From Methanococcoides sp. LMO-2 (GTDB lineage Archaea > Halobacteriota > Methanosarcinia > Methanosarcinales > Methanosarcinaceae): a stretch of 64,000 bases of DNA. The number at the start of each line of letters is the position of its first letter. Within the stretch, counting starts at the first letter, position 1. Shown piece after piece: positions 16,668 through 24,875 of this stretch. The translations under genes and the position numbers were made by a program. The DNA is taken from NCBI RefSeq assembly GCF_038432375.1, contig NZ_JBCAUS010000002.1, forward strand, positions 248,001 to 312,000. Reading direction: 5' to 3'. The notes beneath the pieces were generated by a model. It searched no databases, was not told where the DNA came from, and was given only the letters and a program-made list of their open reading frames with translations.

Positions 16668-17738
16668 ATGTCTAACTATGATATTCCTGTGTATCCTTAT
16701 ACACGGCCTCGTGTTGTCGCAAGCAAGTGCCTTGAGTTCGAAAATGTACGGTATAACGGTAGCCTTGTCCGTTGCCCTACTGTTCGTGCCCTGATACCTT
16801 TTGTGGATTTCATCACAGTTTGCCCGGAAGTGGAGATAGGACTTGGGATCCCACGAGAGACTATAAGGATCGTGCGTATAAATGGTAAAAAAAGGTTAAT
16901 TCAACCAAAAACGAATCAAGACCTGACAGATGATATGGATAATTTCACTGATCAGTTCCTGAAAGATCTCCCGCCGGTTGATGGTTTTATTTTTAAATCC
17001 GGATCTCCTACCATAGGAGTAAGAAATATCAAGATCTATTCCGAGAAGGATAAAGGGTTTGTAATTGACCGTGGAGCCGGTTTTTTTGCAGATAAGATCG
17101 TTAAGCGATATGCTGAATATCCTCTTGAAGAGGATGATCGGCTCAGGAATAATATCATAAGGCATCATTTCCTGACAAAACTTTTCACTTTTGCAGATCT
17201 CAGATCAGTAAAAGAATCCGGTTCAATTGAAAAACTTAAATTATTCCACAAGTACAATCGCTTTCTTTTCCGATTATACAACTGCGATATGTGCATAAAA
17301 CTGGATGAGCTTATTGATAACAGCAAATCATCAGGAGTTGATAAGATCCTGTCGGAATATGAGGGCATAATTGTAAATATGTTCCATAGGTCACCGGGTT
17401 CGAAAGATTTCATAAGGCTCTCAAATGAGATCATATCAAAATTAAATTCTTCATCTTACCTTTCTAAAGTTTCTTCTTTGAATAATGGTGAAAAGGAATA
17501 TCTTAACTGTGTACTTAAAAAATATGAAGATAACCGCCTGACATGTGATTCATTACTTGAGATCCTCAGGCTGTATGTTATGCGCTTTAGTGATTCAAAG
17601 GAGGAATTTTCCAGGCTGTTCTTCCCATATCCGGAAGAACTGAAAAATGAAGTGGAACCTGAAAGGGACAGGGATTTCTGGGCAAATTTCCCGATACCGG
17701 ATAATTCAGATCAGGATCAGGCCGCTAAAAATCAATAA
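16668..17738 (+). CDS. DUF523-DUF1722 fusion protein
   Basis: A 356-residue cytoplasmic protein. The N-terminal half (to about 165) is DUF523-like (VVASKCLEFENVRYNG, VDFITVCPEVEIGLGIPRETIRI, GFIFKSGSPTIGV) with conserved Cys residues. The C-terminal half is DUF1722/YbgA-like (NNIIRHHFLTKLFTFADLR ... FHKYNRFL). This fusion occurs in bacteria and archaea and has been linked to light/DNA repair or tRNA thiolation neighbourhoods, but its activity is not settled. Probably first gene of an operon with 17790 and 18227. Confidence 0.9.
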   Translation: MSNYDIPVYPYTRPRVVASKCLEFENVRYNGSLVRCPTVRALIPFVDFITVCPEVEIGLGIPRETIRIVRINGKKRLIQPKTNQDLTDDMDNFTDQFLKDLPPVDGFIFKSGSPTIGVRNIKIYSEKDKGFVIDRGAGFFADKIVKRYAEYPLEEDDRLRNNIIRHHFLTKLFTFADLRSVKESGSIEKLKLFHKYNRFLFRLYNCDMCIKLDELIDNSKSSGVDKILSEYEGIIVNMFHRSPGSKDFIRLSNEIISKLNSSSYLSKVSSLNNGEKEYLNCVLKKYEDNRLTCDSLLEILRLYVMRFSDSKEEFSRLFFPYPEELKNEVEPERDRDFWANFPIPDNSDQDQAAKNQ

Positions 17739-17789
17739 CGATGGGTAAGACCAACGAACATCGGGATTTTACATTGGAGGAGGGTTAAG

Positions 17790-18230
17790 TTGACTGTAAA
17801 AGCACCGGAAGATATTTTGGAGGATATCCTAAAGGAACAATACCTTGGAGTCCTTGCTACCGAAAGAGATGGAAGGCCTTATACGAACCTTATAGCTTTT
17901 GCTGCAACTGAAGACATGAAGAGAATACTCTTTGTAACTCCAAGGTTCACCAGAAAATATTCCAATATACAAACTTCACACTATGCCTCAATTATGATGG
18001 ACAACAGGTCAAATACGGTCCTGGATTTTAAGGATGCAACTGTTGTTAATGCAATGGGTATGGTAAAAGAAGTGGATAAGGTCCCTGAATATTCTCAACT
18101 TTACCTTTCAAAACAGCCTCATTTAAAGGATTTCCTTCAGGCTCCCACATCTGCCTTGATGATGATGGATGTTGAAAAATATATTATTGCCACCAGTTTC
18201 CAGAATGTTGTGGAGATGGAAATGAAATGA
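17790..18230 (+). CDS. Pyridoxamine 5'-phosphate oxidase-like flavin-binding protein; TTG start
   Basis: A 146-residue split-barrel protein (LGVLATERDGRPYTNLIAFAATED ... ILFVTPRFTRKYSNIQ) of the PNPOx-like/FMN-binding family, which binds FMN, F420 or haem. TTG at 17790 follows GGAGGAGGG-type bases. Its TGA overlaps the next ATG by four bases, so it is translationally coupled to the PEP-synthase-like gene. Substrate unknown. Confidence 0.88.
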   Translation: MTVKAPEDILEDILKEQYLGVLATERDGRPYTNLIAFAATEDMKRILFVTPRFTRKYSNIQTSHYASIMMDNRSNTVLDFKDATVVNAMGMVKEVDKVPEYSQLYLSKQPHLKDFLQAPTSALMMMDVEKYIIATSFQNVVEMEMK

Positions 18231-20365
18231 CCTCTCTGGTTATTCCAATGGAACGCATTAATCCGGATGTGAAAGGAATTGTTGGTGGGAAAGCTTTCTC
18301 TTTGTCACAACTTCATTCCAGAGGTTTCAGGGTTCCGAACTATTTCTGCATAACTACTGATGCATACAGGAAGTTCTTAAAGGAAAGTGGTCTCGAAGGT
18401 CGTATCTCACTTGAAATTGCCAGAAAGGATTTTGGGAATATGAGGTGGGAAGAAATGTGGGATACCTCTCTTCGTCTTAAGAACATGTTCTTAAATGCAT
18501 CTATTCCTGAGGAGCTCGAAAATGCCATCCGTTCGGAAATTGGAGCGGACTACGAGCAAGTTCCGGTTGTAGTACGTTCTTCAGCTCCGGGTGAGGATTC
18601 CTCAACAACTTCTTTTGCAGGCATTCATGAGTCCTATGTTAATGTGAAAGGATCGGATTCCATACTTGAACACGTAAAATTAGTATGGGCATCTCTCTGG
18701 TCGGATGCTGCCATTCTTTACAGGGAAGAACTGGGTCTTGATCTTGAAGACAGCTCCATGGCAGTCATCGTGCAGGAACTGGTGGAAGGCGAACGATCAG
18801 GTATAGTTTTTAGCAGGGACCCGAACAATGAGAGTCATCTGGTGATAGAGGCAGTTTTTGGTCTGAACGAAGGGCTGGTAAATGGCGATATTGAACCTGA
18901 CAGATGGGTCATTGACAGAAAGACCGGTTCGACCATAAGTCATGATGTCCCATCAGGAAGGGAACGGACCGTGAAGACTGATGAAACCGGTACATCGATT
19001 GAAAATGTTTCAGCTGATCTCAGGAATGAATCTCCACTGGATGAAGATGATGTCAAAAGAATATATGAGATGGCTATGGCTTCTGAGGAATATTTTGGTC
19101 ATCCGCAGGATATGGAGTGGACCATTCATAGTGAGGAACTATTTCTGCTCCAGTCAAGGCCAATTACAACGCTTAATGATAAGGAAAAGAACTGGTACAT
19201 TTCTTTGAGAAGGACCTTTGATAACCTTAAGAGACTGCGTGCCAGAATAGAAGATGTACTTATTCCTGAAATGATCTCGGTTTCAAGGTCAATGTCTGAG
19301 GTCGATCCAGCGAGTCTTAATGATGCTGATCTTGCGGAATTGATCATTTCCAGAAGGTCCATGTTCCGGAAGTGGGATGCTACATACACCAGAGATTTCA
19401 TCCCCTTTGCACATGGTATGAGGCTCTTCGGGGATGTTTATAATGAAAAGATGAAACCTTCTGACCCTTATGAGTTCATGGATCTGCTGACAAATTCTGA
19501 CCTTTTGAGCATTCAGCGAAACATGAAGCTAAATTTACTTGCTGAAATGGTTCGAAAAGATAATTCACTGAGAAAAGTAATCGAGTCTGGTAGAGCTGTG
19601 GGAGATTTTTCCGATGTCTTCGACAATTTCATGGAAGATTTTGGCAGGTCGTCTTATGTAAAGGATCGGAATCAGATGTTGAAGCTAATATTGGAATTAT
19701 CCTTACATCCGAAAATTGAAAGAGAAAGTGTAAAGGATCCTCAATCACTTAAAGAGAACTTCTTTTCCAGATTTGATAAGGAAGGAAGAGCTTATGCTTC
19801 TGAGTTGCTTGACATTGGTCGTGCAAGTTACAAACTTCGTGATGATGACAATATACACCTGGGAAGAATTGAAGGATATTACCTTGATTCCATCAAAGAG
19901 GGAAAACGAAGGCTTTCAAAAAGAGGGATTGGTCCGGATATCAGTGACGATGATGTAATAGAAGCCTTAAGAAATAAGGATTTCATCCCGAAAATAGAGG
20001 AGAGTTCTCGGGAACAGCCCCCTTCAGAAGATACAACGATAAGGCAGATCCAGGGGCAACCGGCCAGCAAGGGGCTCGTTAGCGGGGTTGCCAGGGTGAT
20101 CAAAGAAAAGGATGACCTCTTCAGTGTAAGGTCCGGTGAAATTCTGGTATGTGATGCCATTGATCCGAACATGACCTTTGTGATCCCGCTTGTTTCCGGA
20201 ATTGTTGAACGCAGGGGTGGTATGCTGATACATGGAGCTATAATAGCACGTGAGTACGGTATCCCATGTGTAACAGGTATTCCTAATGCTATAGATATGA
20301 TTGATACCGGGGATGAGGTCACAGTTGATGGTTATCTGGGTATTGTGGTTATAGATCGAAAGTGA
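18227..20365 (+). CDS. PEP synthase-like / rifampin phosphotransferase-like dikinase
   Basis: A 712-residue protein. The N-terminal ATP-grasp domain (about 1-315) has VGGKAFSLSQL and VVVRSSAPGEDSSTTSFAG. A middle helical domain (about 330-600) follows, then a C-terminal swivelling phosphohistidine domain with GGMLIHGAIIAREYGIPCVTG, whose His carries phosphate. It lacks the C-terminal PEP-binding barrel of true PEP synthase (about 790-880 residues). The order ATP-binding, helical, phospho-His resembles antibiotic-type phosphotransferases (RPH). The middle domain would then bind an unknown acceptor. Confidence 0.85.
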   Translation: MTSLVIPMERINPDVKGIVGGKAFSLSQLHSRGFRVPNYFCITTDAYRKFLKESGLEGRISLEIARKDFGNMRWEEMWDTSLRLKNMFLNASIPEELENAIRSEIGADYEQVPVVVRSSAPGEDSSTTSFAGIHESYVNVKGSDSILEHVKLVWASLWSDAAILYREELGLDLEDSSMAVIVQELVEGERSGIVFSRDPNNESHLVIEAVFGLNEGLVNGDIEPDRWVIDRKTGSTISHDVPSGRERTVKTDETGTSIENVSADLRNESPLDEDDVKRIYEMAMASEEYFGHPQDMEWTIHSEELFLLQSRPITTLNDKEKNWYISLRRTFDNLKRLRARIEDVLIPEMISVSRSMSEVDPASLNDADLAELIISRRSMFRKWDATYTRDFIPFAHGMRLFGDVYNEKMKPSDPYEFMDLLTNSDLLSIQRNMKLNLLAEMVRKDNSLRKVIESGRAVGDFSDVFDNFMEDFGRSSYVKDRNQMLKLILELSLHPKIERESVKDPQSLKENFFSRFDKEGRAYASELLDIGRASYKLRDDDNIHLGRIEGYYLDSIKEGKRRLSKRGIGPDISDDDVIEALRNKDFIPKIEESSREQPPSEDTTIRQIQGQPASKGLVSGVARVIKEKDDLFSVRSGEILVCDAIDPNMTFVIPLVSGIVERRGGMLIHGAIIAREYGIPCVTGIPNAIDMIDTGDEVTVDGYLGIVVIDRK

Positions 20366-20586
20366 AGTGATCTTCATTCAGAAGACCAAATTTATGATAA
20401 TCACCAAATAGGCTCATAAATCTAACCTTATTAAGATAATATTTGTTTGATAATTTCTCTTGATCTCGATTATATTAATATTAGGTTTTTTAATAAAGTC
20501 GAGTTATAAAAATCTTTAATAATGTATATATACTAGTAAACGAATATTTACTTATCTAATATCTTTAGTGATAAAGGGGGTTAAAG

Positions 20587-21501
20587 ATGAAAATAATATA
20601 CGCATTGTTAGCTTTGCTTATATCCGTAGTGGTAATGACTTCCGGTTGTACTACCAGTGAACCTGAAGTGGAAGAAATGGACATTGTGGACACAGCAGTG
20701 AACGCTGGTTCATTCAATACTCTGGTTCAGGCGGTTCAGGCTGCCGGTCTTGAGGATACTCTGAGGGGCGAAGGTCCTTTCACAGTGTTCGCACCAACAG
20801 ATGAGGCATTTGCAGCCTTGCCTGAGGGAACCCTTGATGCATTACTTGCAGACGAGGAGGCCCTTGCAGCTGTTCTGACATACCATGTAGTTGCAGGTGA
20901 GGTCATGGCAGCAGATGTTGCAGGTCTGGAATCTGCAGAGACCGTTCAGGGTGAATCAGTTACTTTCGACACCACGGATGGTGTAATGGTAAATGATGCA
21001 AATGTTGTACAGGCAGATATCATGGCAAGCAACGGTGTTATCCATGTTATCGACAAGGTCATTCTTCCACCTTCAATGATGGAGGAAGAGGCAGAGGAAG
21101 AAATGGACATTGTAGATACTGCAATTGAAGCAGGTTCATTTACAACTCTCGTTCAGGCTGTCCAGGCTGCCGGCCTTGAGGAGACACTGAGAAGTGAAGG
21201 TCCTTTCACAGTGTTCGCACCAACCGATGATGCATTTGCCGCTCTTCCTGAGGGAACTCTTGAGGAATTACTCGCAGATCAGGAGGCTCTTGCAGGAGTA
21301 CTGACCTACCACGTAGTTGCAGGTGAATACATGGCAGCAGATGTTGTAACAATGGATTCAGCTGTAACTGTCCAGGGCAGTGAAGTAACCATTACTGTTA
21401 CAGACGACGGTGTAATGGTCAATGATGCAAATGTGGTCATTACTGACATTGAAACAAGTAACGGTGTCATACACGTAATTGATGCAGTTCTTGTCCCATG
21501 A
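20587..21501 (+). CDS. Lipoprotein with two fasciclin (FAS1) domains
   Basis: A 304-residue lipoprotein (lipobox MTSGC, Cys21) with two tandem FAS1 domains (about 30-160 and 175-304). Each carries the H1 motif [10 protein letters not shown](E/D)[19 protein letters not shown] and the H2 motif [11 protein letters not shown]1 domains mediate adhesion. The two copies are very similar to each other at the DNA level, so the duplication is fairly recent. A GGGGG site six bases before ATG sets the start. Confidence 0.95.
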   Translation: MKIIYALLALLISVVVMTSGCTTSEPEVEEMDIVDTAVNAGSFNTLVQAVQAAGLEDTLRGEGPFTVFAPTDEAFAALPEGTLDALLADEEALAAVLTYHVVAGEVMAADVAGLESAETVQGESVTFDTTDGVMVNDANVVQADIMASNGVIHVIDKVILPPSMMEEEAEEEMDIVDTAIEAGSFTTLVQAVQAAGLEETLRSEGPFTVFAPTDDAFAALPEGTLEELLADQEALAGVLTYHVVAGEYMAADVVTMDSAVTVQGSEVTITVTDDGVMVNDANVVITDIETSNGVIHVIDAVLVP

Positions 21502-21525
21502 GATCCACAAGGATCTCTTTTTTTT
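21500..21525 (+). terminator. Hairpin plus T8 after the fasciclin gene
   Basis: GAGATCC (21500-21506) and GGATCTC (21511-21517) pair around a four-base loop, followed by eight T's. It overlaps the TGA stop. Confidence 0.85.
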
Positions 21526-21618
21526 GTCAATCTCGACTGTATCTAAAATTGTATTAAAAATCAAAATATTATAATTTAATCAAAATACATAATACATAAT
21601 ATAATTTGGGGAGATAAA

Positions 21619-21885
21619 ATGTTATACATGGAAATTAGTTCCTGGGAACCAGAGAATCGTGATAAGATCCTTGAGCACTTCAAAGAGCTAAAAGTGCCTG
21701 CAGGTATAAATATCGTTAATCAGTGGGTCGATCTTACAGGTGGCAGATACTTCATCCTGTACGAATGTGATGATGCCGAAGCTTTTGCAGCATTCAACCT
21801 TCCATGGTCCGATGTTTGCTACATCGACTGTGTCCCTGTAATGAAATCAACTGATTTCATATCAGTAATGAGCAGGAAATCCTGA
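21619..21885 (+). CDS. DUF3303 protein, copy 1
   Basis: An 88-residue cytoplasmic protein of the DUF3303 type (MLYMEISSWEPENRDKILEHF, WVDLTGGRYFILYECDD). The fold is ferredoxin-like; function unknown. A near-identical copy follows at 21990. GGGGA-N6-ATG sets the start. Confidence 0.9.
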   Translation: MLYMEISSWEPENRDKILEHFKELKVPAGINIVNQWVDLTGGRYFILYECDDAEAFAAFNLPWSDVCYIDCVPVMKSTDFISVMSRKS

Positions 21886-21989
21886 TTGCTGAGATTATAT
21901 TAACAGGGGAATTTCAAACCCTGTTTATAAAGTAAATGTCTGTAAAGCAAACTAAAGTAACTTAAATAAACAAAATTTGGGGAAAGAAT

Positions 21990-22253
21990 ATGTTATATAT
22001 GGAAATTAGTTCATGGGAACCACAGAACAGGGACAAGATACTTGAACACTTCAAAGAGATAAAGGTGCCTGCAGGAATTAAGATCGTAAACCAGTGGGTC
22101 GATCTTACAGGTGGCAGATACTTCATCCTGTACGAATGTGATGATGCGGAAGCTTATGCAGCATTCAACCTTCCATGGTCCGATGTTTGCTACATTGACA
22201 GTGTTCCTGTAATGGAATCAACTCAGTTCATGTCACTCATGAGCAAAAGATAA
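21990..22253 (+). CDS. DUF3303 protein, copy 2
   Basis: An 87-residue tandem paralog of the gene at 21619, differing at about a dozen residues, mostly near the C-terminus. It has its own ribosome site (GGGGA-N6-ATG). The 104-base spacer between copies is A+T-rich and could hold a promoter, so the copies may be expressed separately. Confidence 0.9.
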   Translation: MLYMEISSWEPQNRDKILEHFKEIKVPAGIKIVNQWVDLTGGRYFILYECDDAEAYAAFNLPWSDVCYIDSVPVMESTQFMSLMSKR

Positions 22254-22304
22254 ATCGATACCAGGTATCTAAATGTAAAATTCGATTTGAATTAAAACTA
22301 ACTA

Positions 22305-22328
22305 AATCCTCTGACTTTTCAGAGGATT
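22305..22328. terminator. Bidirectional hairpin between convergent genes
   Basis: AATCCTCTGA (22305-22314) pairs perfectly with TCAGAGGATT (22319-22328) around CTTT. It lies between the convergent genes ending at 22253 and 22319, and its right arm contains the TGA of the minus-strand gene. Confidence 0.75.
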
Positions 22329-22915
22329 ATCCTTATTTCTTTTTTGTCCTGTCCTAGGAAAAGATCAACGGTTCCGTTTGGGAATGGTTTTGTCGGATAT
22401 TTGTAAACGAAATCGCCATTTTTGTCTGAAGCAATGGTCTGGGATGCCTTTATTTTCAATATGACTTCTTCAGCATTTTCATTGGCATCGCCGTTTATGG
22501 TAATGTTATAGTTGCCAGTGGGTACATCTTTATCAACATATGTTGCAATCCCACTATTTGCTTCCCTGTACTGCTTGAAGGGTATCAGCATTTTGACTGT
22601 GAATGTCATATTTTTGACATTATGGGCTTCGACATGGAATTCATTCGGTATTGAATTTATTGCAACATCATTGAACCGGTGTTCATATTTTTGATCTTCG
22701 ACAGTAACAGGAATCTTGAAATTTACATCCATTTTGATACTTCTTTCAGGTTTTGTCTTGCCTGATATGATCAGATCTTCTCCTTTCTTCAATTGGAGAG
22801 CAGATACTTCCCATTCAATTTCATCATCTTCAGATACTGAAGTTACGGGTCTGTAGAATAAGGAATTTATTTCCTTGATAATTCTAAGGAATAAATTGTA
22901 GTTCTCTTTGATCGT
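22319..22915 (-). CDS. Beta-rich surface-domain protein of unknown function; probable ACG start
   Basis: The C-terminal part (about 157 residues from a TTG at 22792) resembles a beta-sandwich module common in Methanosarcina surface proteins (SALQLKKGEDLIISGKT, GNYNITINGDANENAEEVILKIKASQTI). The frame stays open upstream to a TGA at 22934-22936 and reads as plausible protein (ENYNLFLRIIKEINSLFYRPVTSV), with no ATG or GTG. GGGGGA (22922-22927), six bases, then in-frame ACG (22913-22915) matches the local start rule, giving 198 residues. The inner TTG lacks a comparable site. No signal peptide visible. Confidence 0.65.
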   Translation of the reverse strand, partial: TIKENYNLFLRIIKEINSLFYRPVTSVSEDDEIEWEVSALQLKKGEDLIISGKTKPERSIKMDVNFKIPVTVEDQKYEHRFNDVAINSIPNEFHVEAHNVKNMTFTVKMLIPFKQYREANSGIATYVDKDVPTGNYNITINGDANENAEEVILKIKASQTIASDKNGDFVYKYPTKPFPNGTVDLFLGQDKKEIRIIL

Positions 22916-22964
22916 GATAATTCCCCCAAAAGTTCAAAGACGTTCAACCTTAGTTTTCAGGAAG

Positions 22965-23009
22965 AACGTCAGCAAAAGTTTTTCCGCTGGCAAATATAAA
23001 ACGTCAGCA
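22965..23009. repeat. Direct repeat AACGTCAGCA upstream of the ACG-start gene
   Basis: AACGTCAGCA occurs at 22965-22974 and again at 23000-23009, 35 bases apart, flanking a TATA-like stretch on the minus strand. Possible operator for the gene ending at 22319; weak evidence. Confidence 0.4.
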
Positions 23010-23046
23010 GACCTCACTTTTAATCCTTGCTTTCATTTTGTTTGTT

Positions 23047-23436
23047 TTACTCGATATATCCAAAGGATACAAGGTAGACAAATATTCCTAATGCCAGTGT
23101 CAAAGCCCAGAGACCGGTTGCAATATCCATATGCACTTTCTTTTTGAATCTCCATCTGTTGGTCACGAAGAGTATTATGAATATGATCACGATGGATCCA
23201 AGAAGCCTGTGCAGCATAAGGACGAAGCCATAGGATGCCAGCTGAAATCCCAGGCCTATTGAATAGAACATGAACAGAATGGTCGGTATGATGGTGAAGA
23301 CTGCAAGCGCCGCTCCTCTGGCATGCTTCTCCATGCTCTCTGTCTTTAGCTTGATAGCATACAAAAGCATAAGGAATGCCACTACTTGCAAGAAGAGTGA
23401 AAGGTTAGACAATGTTCTAATTACATCTGTTTCCAC
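23047..23436 (-). CDS. Four-helix membrane protein, DUF420-like
   Basis: A 129-residue protein with four membrane helices (about 10-27, 43-65, 68-92 and 108-125) and histidines placed near helix ends (EKHARGA, MLHRLLGS, KVHMDIATG), as in DUF420/cytochrome b561-like small proteins that may bind haem. It starts with GTG at 23436, five bases after GGGGGA. Role inferred only from resemblance. Confidence 0.7.
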   Translation of the reverse strand: METDVIRTLSNLSLFLQVVAFLMLLYAIKLKTESMEKHARGAALAVFTIIPTILFMFYSIGLGFQLASYGFVLMLHRLLGSIVIIFIILFVTNRWRFKKKVHMDIATGLWALTLALGIFVYLVSFGYIE

Positions 23437-23632
23437 AAAATTCCCCCATTGAATTATATAAATAGATTGGATTGATTACTATTTAAATTTATTGAGAACC
23501 ATTCTTTTTGATGAAGACACTGATCACATTTAACAAAGCATAAATACAAGTAATTCTTTTCTTGCACTTTGTTTTCCACTTTGGAAACTAAATGAAAAAC
23601 GATCTACTAAATTTAGAAGGTGCATCAGTATC

Positions 23633-24376
23633 ATGAGCCAACAGAGTGAAAGCCTCTTCACAAGTGCCCTCAGGACAACCCTCCCGGTATTCCTGGGCTA
23701 CATCCCCCTGGGAATGGCTTTCGGCTTCCTCCTTGAAGGAGCCGGTTATCACTGGATATATGCACCGCTAATGAGCATCTTCATATATGCCGGAGCAGGC
23801 CAGTTCATCGCAGTAGCACTTCTGGCAGCCGGTGCAGGGCTCACAGAGTTTGCCATCACAACTCTTCTTATTAATTTGAGGCATTCATTCTACGGTCTGT
23901 CCCTCCTGGAAAAGTTCTCAGGTGTCGGCAAGGTCAAAGCTTACCTCATCTTTGCACTTACAGATGAGACCTATGCTCTTCTCACAACCACGCGAGCCCC
24001 GGATGAGGAATCAAAAGGAAAGTTCTATTTCTACATAGCTGTGCTCGACCACTCCTATTGGATACTGGGCTCGGTCCTGGGAGCGGTGTTGGGTTCAGTA
24101 CTGGACCTCCGGCTTGAGGGAATGACATTCGTACTCACGGCCCTGTTCGTGGTGCTGACAATTGAGCAATACCATGCTGCAAGGTCACGTTTCCCATTCA
24201 TGGCAGCCATGGGTGCAGGGGTGATATCACTCTTGATCTTCAGCCCGGACAACATGCTGTTGTTCTCTATTTTCATAGGTACCCTCATCCTAATGGCATA
24301 TGAGAAGTTTGTCCGGGATGACCTTGAGGTGAACACGCTTCCTGAACAGACCCACGATAAGGGGGATCTTCAATGA
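23633..24376 (+). CDS. azlC: Branched-chain amino acid exporter subunit AzlC
   Basis: A 247-residue polytopic protein with the AzlC signature (PVFLGYIPLGMAFGFLL, YAGAGQFIAVALL, NLRHSFYGLS). AzlC and AzlD form a two-subunit exporter for branched-chain amino acids. Its TGA overlaps the azlD start by four bases. Confidence 0.95.
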   Translation: MSQQSESLFTSALRTTLPVFLGYIPLGMAFGFLLEGAGYHWIYAPLMSIFIYAGAGQFIAVALLAAGAGLTEFAITTLLINLRHSFYGLSLLEKFSGVGKVKAYLIFALTDETYALLTTTRAPDEESKGKFYFYIAVLDHSYWILGSVLGAVLGSVLDLRLEGMTFVLTALFVVLTIEQYHAARSRFPFMAAMGAGVISLLIFSPDNMLLFSIFIGTLILMAYEKFVRDDLEVNTLPEQTHDKGDLQ

Positions 24377-24720
24377 CCGATGATCCGGTACACCTGCTTA
24401 TCATAACAGCCGTAGTTGCGCTTGCTACCTTCGCTACAAGGGCTGTGCCTTTTGTATTCTTTAACAACAGGGCTCCGCCTGAGATGCTCTCAACCATTGA
24501 GAAAAATCTTCCTCCTATGATTCTCTTGCTTCTGGTTATCTATTGCCTGAAGGACGTTCAGTGGCTTTCAGTGCCATACGGTGTCCCGGAGATGTTCACC
24601 ATAGCAGCGGTCACAGGACTGCACCTGTGGAAGAGAAATGCAATGCTCAGCATTTTTACAGGGACAGGGATGTACATGTTACTGGTCCAGCTGGATGTTT
24701 TCAGAATGATTTTCGGCTAA
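24373..24720 (+). CDS. azlD: Branched-chain amino acid exporter subunit AzlD
   Basis: A 115-residue membrane protein with three or four helices and the AzlD pattern (TRAVPFVFFNNRAPPEMLSTIEKNLPPMILLLLV given in pieces: RAVPFVFF, PPEML, LPPMILLLLV). Partner of azlC, with a four-base overlap. A weak AACAAAAC/GTTTTGTT hairpin (24743-24771) follows. Confidence 0.92.
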   Translation: MTDDPVHLLIITAVVALATFATRAVPFVFFNNRAPPEMLSTIEKNLPPMILLLLVIYCLKDVQWLSVPYGVPEMFTIAAVTGLHLWKRNAMLSIFTGTGMYMLLVQLDVFRMIFG

Positions 24721-24875
24721 TATGCCAGTTAATTCAAGTTAGAACAAAACCCGTTTCTGTGAAGTTTTGTTTCATTCATTCCCGATGATCTAACTGGATG
24801 TGCTGGATATATTGGGTATAAGATGGGTATACAAAATAATAGTTGAAGTTATCATCACATAATAAACCAGTCAAA

